Assembly: GCA_009705865.1 (NCBI GenBank)
Contig: WLSJ01000079.1
Span: 1 to 8,155 of the forward strand
Origin: Actinomycetota bacterium
GTDB taxonomy: Bacteria; Actinomycetota; Acidimicrobiia; Acidimicrobiales; Ilumatobacteraceae
DNA: 8,155 nucleotides
Direction of reading: 5' to 3'
The notes under the pieces: generated by a model
Told to the model about the DNA's origin: nothing
Database searches by the model: none
What the model saw: only the letters and a program-made list of their open reading frames with translations
Position numbers and translations under genes: made by a program
In this document: piece by piece, positions 6,421 through 8,155 of the stretch
How positions within the stretch are numbered: the first letter of the stretch is position 1
Layout: each line of letters starts with the position of its first letter

Positions 6421-6457
6421 AACGGCTACCGTTGTAGGGGAATACAACGGCGTATTC
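6421..6457 (+). promoter_or_regulatory. overlapping inverted repeats in the lpd leader
   Basis: Three perfect inverted repeats overlap here. The first pairs AACGG (6421-6425) with CCGTT (6429-6433). The second pairs CCGTTGTA (6429-6436) with TACAACGG (6443-6450) across a 6-nt GGGGAA spacer. The third pairs GAATAC (6440-6445) with GTATTC (6452-6457). The second excludes both others, so an RNA here could switch between two folds; as DNA, the 22-bp dyad could be an operator. It starts 2 nt after the stop of the membrane protein gene and ends 7 nt before the lpd ribosome site. There is no T-run, so a plain intrinsic terminator is unlikely. Confidence 0.5.
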
Positions 6458-6464
6458 GTTTGAT

Positions 6465-6470
6465 AGGAGA
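6465..6470 (+). promoter_or_regulatory. strong ribosome binding site of lpd
   Basis: AGGAGA lies 8 nt before the ATG at 6479. It is the best Shine-Dalgarno match in the window and fits a highly translated central-metabolism gene. It fixes the start of Lpd. Confidence 0.85.
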
Positions 6471-6478
6471 GAACCCCC

Positions 6479-7879
6479 ATGGCTGAACCGTTTGATCTTG
6501 TGGTCGTAGGTGGCGGACCTGGCGGGTATGCATCGGCTTTTTATGGTGCATCGGCCGGACTTTCTGTTGCTCTTGTCGAAAAAGACACCATTGGTGGCAC
6601 ATGCTTAAACCGTGGATGTATCCCTGCCAAAGCATTTCTTGAAACTGCTGCAGCACGTCGCCATGTTGAGCATGCTGCAGAGTTCGGAATTGCTGCAACT
6701 CTCGGTGCAACAGATTTCGCAGTAGCGCAAGCACGTAAACAAAAAATTGTTGACGGATTAGTAAAGGGTCTCACTGGTTTAGTGAAAGCCAAGAAAGTCA
6801 CGTACGTTCTTGGCGTTGGCGCATTGAATGCCGATAACTCAGTCACTGTTACTGCTGCAGACGGAACTAAAACTGAGCTCGTCGGAAAGAATGTTGTTCT
6901 CGCTGCCGGAAGTGTCCCGCGCGTCATTCCAGGTTTTGAACCTGGTGGGCCAATCATGACTTCCGATGAAGTGTTGATGCTCGATCGCATTCCTGCACGA
7001 ATCGCCGTTATTGGTGGTGGCGCTATCGGATGTGAATTTGCTTCAGCGTTTGCTGACCTTGGTGCAGATGTCACCATCTTGGAGGGTCTGCCAAAGATTC
7101 TGCCTGGGCTTGATGCAGACCTTGCCAATGTTGTTGTGCGTTCATTCGGTAAGAAAAAGATTGCAATCAAAACTGGTGTTGCAGTAACTGGCCATACCCC
7201 AACTGGCAAAGGTTCAACAGTTGTTGCGTTTGGTGAAGGTGAAAAGCTTGAAGTTGATGCAGTCATCGTTTCTGTCGGCCGTCGTCCGTTTACGGATCAA
7301 TTGGGACTTGCAAATACAAAGGTTGCAGTGAGCGATCGCGGATTTGTTGACGTTGATGCGTATTGCCGCACCAACGTTGCCAATGTCTTTGCGGTTGGCG
7401 ACCTGATCAACACTCCACAACTTGCTCACGTTGCATATGCAGAAGCAATTCTTGTGGTGAAACAAGTTCTTGGTGAGGCCGCAATTCCTGTTGACTACGA
7501 CAAAGTGCCATGGGCAATTTATTGCAGCCCGGAAGTTGCATGGGCAGGGCCTGGCGAAGAAGCCGCAAAAGCAGCTGGCTACGACGTTGTGGTTGCAAAG
7601 CATCAGTTCCGTGCCAATAGTCGCGCAATGATCATTGGCGAAGTTGACGGACTCGTGAAGATCATCGCCAAGAAAAACCCCGACGGTACTGCCGGACAGG
7701 TTCTTGGTGTTCACATGGTGGGACCATGGGTCACTGAACAACTCTCGGGCGGCTACCTTGCCGTGAACTGGGAAGCGACAGTGGACGAAATTGCTCATTT
7801 CATTCAGCCTCATCCAAGTCTTTCCGAACTATTCGGCGAGACCGTGATGTCGCTCACCGGTCGAAGCATCAACGCGTAA
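6479..7879 (+). CDS. lpd: dihydrolipoyl dehydrogenase (E3)
   Basis: This flavoprotein reoxidises dihydrolipoyl groups on E2 of the 2-oxoacid dehydrogenase complexes (pyruvate, 2-oxoglutarate, branched-chain) or on glycine cleavage H protein, passing electrons to NAD+. The 466-residue length is standard. Visible parts in order: FAD-binding VVVGGGPGGYASA (residues 8-20), redox disulfide Cys42/Cys47 in GGTCLNRGCIPAK, NAD-binding IAVIGGGAIGCEFAS (175-189), the second FAD segment NVFAVGDL (302-309), and the dimerisation domain with catalytic HPSLSE (His445, Glu450). The histidine often found two residues before the catalytic one is Gln443 here. All key residues are otherwise intact. The gene for the lipoylated E2 follows after 19 nt, so the two are probably one operon. 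The leader holds overlapping inverted repeats that could regulate it. Confidence 0.97.
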   Translation: MAEPFDLVVVGGGPGGYASAFYGASAGLSVALVEKDTIGGTCLNRGCIPAKAFLETAAARRHVEHAAEFGIAATLGATDFAVAQARKQKIVDGLVKGLTGLVKAKKVTYVLGVGALNADNSVTVTAADGTKTELVGKNVVLAAGSVPRVIPGFEPGGPIMTSDEVLMLDRIPARIAVIGGGAIGCEFASAFADLGADVTILEGLPKILPGLDADLANVVVRSFGKKKIAIKTGVAVTGHTPTGKGSTVVAFGEGEKLEVDAVIVSVGRRPFTDQLGLANTKVAVSDRGFVDVDAYCRTNVANVFAVGDLINTPQLAHVAYAEAILVVKQVLGEAAIPVDYDKVPWAIYCSPEVAWAGPGEEAAKAAGYDVVVAKHQFRANSRAMIIGEVDGLVKIIAKKNPDGTAGQVLGVHMVGPWVTEQLSGGYLAVNWEATVDEIAHFIQPHPSLSELFGETVMSLTGRSINA

Positions 7880-7898
7880 CAATCAGGACACACACAAC

Positions 7899-8155
7899 AT
7901 GGCAGAGATCACACTTCCTCAACTAGGCGAGACAGTTACCGAAGGAACCATTACAAAATGGTTCAAACAAGTTGGTGACACAGTCGCAGTCGACGAACCA
8001 CTGTTCGAAGTATCGACAGACAAAGTTGATACGGAAGTGCCGTCGCCGATTTCCGGAGTGCTCACAGAGATTCGCGTCGCCGAAGGTGACACTGTTGCTG
8101 TCGGCACCGTCATCGCCGTCGTCGGCGACGCCTCTGCCTCTGCCGCTCCTGCCGC
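7899..8155 (+). CDS. sucB: dihydrolipoamide acyltransferase E2, lipoyl domain (partial)
   Basis: The start of an E2 acyltransferase, cut by the window end after 85 codons. E2 carries the acyl group on a lipoyl-lysine arm and transfers it to CoA. Residues 1-76 form a complete biotinyl/lipoyl domain: ITLPQLGETVTEGTITKW, then the lipoylation site in FEVSTDKVDTEVPSP with Lys42 as the modified residue, then GDTVAVGTVIAVV. An alanine/serine-rich linker begins at about residue 78. ATG 7899 follows AGGA (7885-7888) by 10 nt and the lpd stop by 19 nt. The sequence resembles actinobacterial SucB/DlaT proteins; whether the complex acts on 2-oxoglutarate, pyruvate or branched-chain acids needs the catalytic domain, which is outside the window. 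The symbol is therefore tentative, while the lipoyl domain is certain. Confidence 0.92.
   Translation, partial: MAEITLPQLGETVTEGTITKWFKQVGDTVAVDEPLFEVSTDKVDTEVPSPISGVLTEIRVAEGDTVAVGTVIAVVGDASASAAPA

Noticed and set aside
6421..6450. Intrinsic terminator after the membrane protein gene
   Set aside because: The hairpin is only moderately GC-rich and no T-run follows, so I describe it as a possible regulatory dyad instead.
6541..7266. 241-codon open frame antisense to lpd
   Set aside because: It lies wholly within a certain lpd gene, its translation is low-complexity Ser/Thr/Pro/Ala with no domain, and it reflects codon bias of the opposite strand.
7214..7813. 199-codon open frame antisense to lpd
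   Set aside because: The translation shows scattered Cys/His/Asn without family motifs and is fully explained by the lpd coding strand.

Overview
The window looks like a compact bacterial chromosome segment of intermediate GC content (about half G+C by eye), most likely from an actinobacterium. The dihydrolipoyl dehydrogenase and the lipoyl-domain protein look actinobacterial. Start codons include GTG, one gene has a leaderless-type arrangement, and gene spacing is very tight. The resemblance of Lpd to Acidimicrobiia-type proteins is an impression from memory, not a search result. I see no mobile elements, tRNA, rRNA or CRISPR.

Left part (1-3342): the 3' end of an unidentified plus-strand gene runs stop-to-stop into a minus-strand pair, argJ followed by a small MOSC-domain protein (2 nt apart, probably translationally coupled). 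ArgJ performs the acetyl-transfer steps of arginine biosynthesis. Divergent from argJ, across only 34 bp, is a dihydropyrimidinase/hydantoinase-family amidohydrolase on the plus strand. The short gap appears to hold two overlapping promoters.

Middle part (3339-5925): a minus-strand three-gene cassette reads in order TIGR01777-type NAD(P)-binding epimerase, FAD-dependent amine-oxidase/desaturase-like oxidoreductase, and SRPBCC lipid-binding-fold protein. Both junctions are ATGA overlaps, so the three proteins are very likely made together and act in one process. The substrate is unknown. This is the best candidate here for an uncharacterised system. Its last gene overlaps the hydantoinase gene tail to tail.

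Right part (5991-8155, plus strand): a small protein with one membrane anchor and no recognised function, then a 59-bp gap containing three overlapping inverted repeats, then lpd (dihydrolipoyl dehydrogenase, E3) with a strong ribosome binding site. The gene for the lipoylated E2 acyltransferase follows and is cut by the window end. E3 and E2 belong to the 2-oxoacid dehydrogenase complexes of central metabolism.

No gene-free stretch exceeds 300 bases; the longest gap is 65 bp (5926-5990), where I found no convincing promoter.
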